Below, piece after piece: positions 5,520-6,097 of a DNA stretch of 6,097 nucleotides. The notes beneath the pieces were generated by a model. That model worked only from the letters and a program-made list of their open reading frames with translations. It did no database searches and was not told where the DNA came from. Origin of the DNA: B8-G4 sp033720735 (lineage in GTDB: Bacteria > Bacteroidota > Bacteroidia > Chitinophagales > Saprospiraceae); the NCBI GenBank assembly GCA_033720735.1, contig JAWWBX010000274.1, positions 1 to 6,097 on the forward strand, given 5' to 3'. A program made the translations under genes and the position numbers. The stretch's first letter is position 1; each line of letters begins with the position of its first letter.

Positions 5520-6097
5520 ATGACTTTTGGCAAGCGTCTCACCCTGCTATTCCTTGCATTTCTGACACCAGTTTTGGCCTTTGCTCAAGCCCAGCGCGGA
5601 CTGGACGAGCGGATCAATGAGGGTTTTATGCCCATCGCCGACTGGTGGGAGTCGACCGTACTGACTTCTGTGCCCATCGGAGGGCTCAATATCCCCATCG
5701 TGCTGATCCTGCTGGTGGGTGGTGCGACGCTGTTCACGATCTACTTCTCATTTGTCAATATTCGCCGCTTTCCGCTGGCCATCAATGTCGTGCGCGGCAA
5801 GTATGATGAATTGGAGGGAGGCGCCGAGCCGGTGACCACAGATACCGTGCATGTGACCGACGAGGGCGATATCGTTGACACGATCCGGATCGAAGGCAAG
5901 GAGGGTGAGGTCAGCCATTTCCAGGCCCTGGCAACAGCCGTCTCGGGAACGGTAGGTCTCGGGAATATCGCCGGGGTGGCGGTGGCGATTGCCGTGGGCG
6001 GCCCGGGTGCGACCTTCTGGATGATCGTGTGCGGGCTGCTCGGGATGTCCTCGAAGTTTGTGGAGTGTACGCTGGGGGTCAAGTACCGCGACGTCGA
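5520..6097 (+). CDS. Alanine/glycine:cation symporter, AGCS family (3' partial)
   Basis: This inner-membrane carrier takes up alanine or glycine with Na+ (or H+). It has no stop before the window ends; 192 codons plus 2 bases are visible, about a third of the gene. Residues 1-23 look like a cleavable signal peptide (K5, R6, a hydrophobic core, then FAQAQ). A first transmembrane helix lies at about 57-79 (NIPIVLILLVGGATLFTIY), followed by FPLAINVVRGKYD (84-96). A polar insert (about 97-127) precedes the AGCS core: GEVSHFQALATAVSGTVGLG (129-148), NIAGVAVAIAVGGPGATFWM (149-168) and GMSSKFVECTLGVKYRDV (175-192). The TVGLGNIAGVA stretch is the broken helix that forms the substrate and Na+ site in this LeuT-fold family. 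The signal peptide and insert match Bacteroidota homologues as I remember them, so they are probably normal. The start ATG lacks a clear ribosome site but fits the signal peptide well. The gene is separated from the upstream gene by 120 bp, so it probably has its own promoter. Confidence 0.93.
   Translation, partial: MTFGKRLTLLFLAFLTPVLAFAQAQRGLDERINEGFMPIADWWESTVLTSVPIGGLNIPIVLILLVGGATLFTIYFSFVNIRRFPLAINVVRGKYDELEGGAEPVTTDTVHVTDEGDIVDTIRIEGKEGEVSHFQALATAVSGTVGLGNIAGVAVAIAVGGPGATFWMIVCGLLGMSSKFVECTLGVKYRDV

Noticed and set aside
5741..6082. 113-codon open frame on the minus strand at the window end
   Set aside because: The plus strand here encodes the AGCS core motifs; the antisense product is low-complexity Pro/Ser/Thr-rich.

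Overview
The window holds five protein genes and looks like ordinary chromosomal DNA. I see no RNA gene, CRISPR array, transposase or phage gene. The best guess for the source is a Bacteroidota-type organism, or a relative such as Rhodothermota or Balneolota, with moderately GC-rich coding DNA. Three things support this. The AGCS transporter has the signal-peptide-plus-insert N-terminus that I recall from Bacteroidota homologues. The UbiD protein is the long (about 600 residue) form. Most starts lack a convincing Shine-Dalgarno sequence. This assignment is inferred from remembered family features, not from a search.

Layout from left to right. Positions 1-1751 (+) carry a UbiD-family prenylated-FMN decarboxylase whose 5' end lies outside the window. 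Positions 1752-2026 separate two convergent genes and contain two AT-rich copies of a 28-bp hairpin-forming repeat, plus a small GC-rich hairpin. Positions 2027-2599 (-) encode a small exported protein of unknown function with two glycine-rich hydrophobic segments. Its promoter, with a perfect TTGACA box, can be read in the divergent spacer (2600-2783), which also holds three copies of a 7-bp motif. Positions 2784-4145 (+) encode an RsmF-type 16S rRNA m5C methyltransferase. It is followed after about 42 bp by an exported erythromycin-esterase-family protein (4188-5399, +). After a 120-bp spacer comes the first third of an AGCS alanine/glycine:cation symporter (5520 to beyond the window end, +).

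The genes do not form one obvious pathway. The methyltransferase and the esterase-like gene could be co-transcribed, but their products have no established functional link. UbiD is likely a quinone-pathway or aromatic-acid decarboxylase that depends on a UbiX-type flavin prenyltransferase not encoded here. I found no convincing new multi-gene system. The items most worth a second look are the paired 28-bp repeats, the exported Ere-family protein with all its catalytic residues, and the uncharacterised glycine-rich membrane protein.
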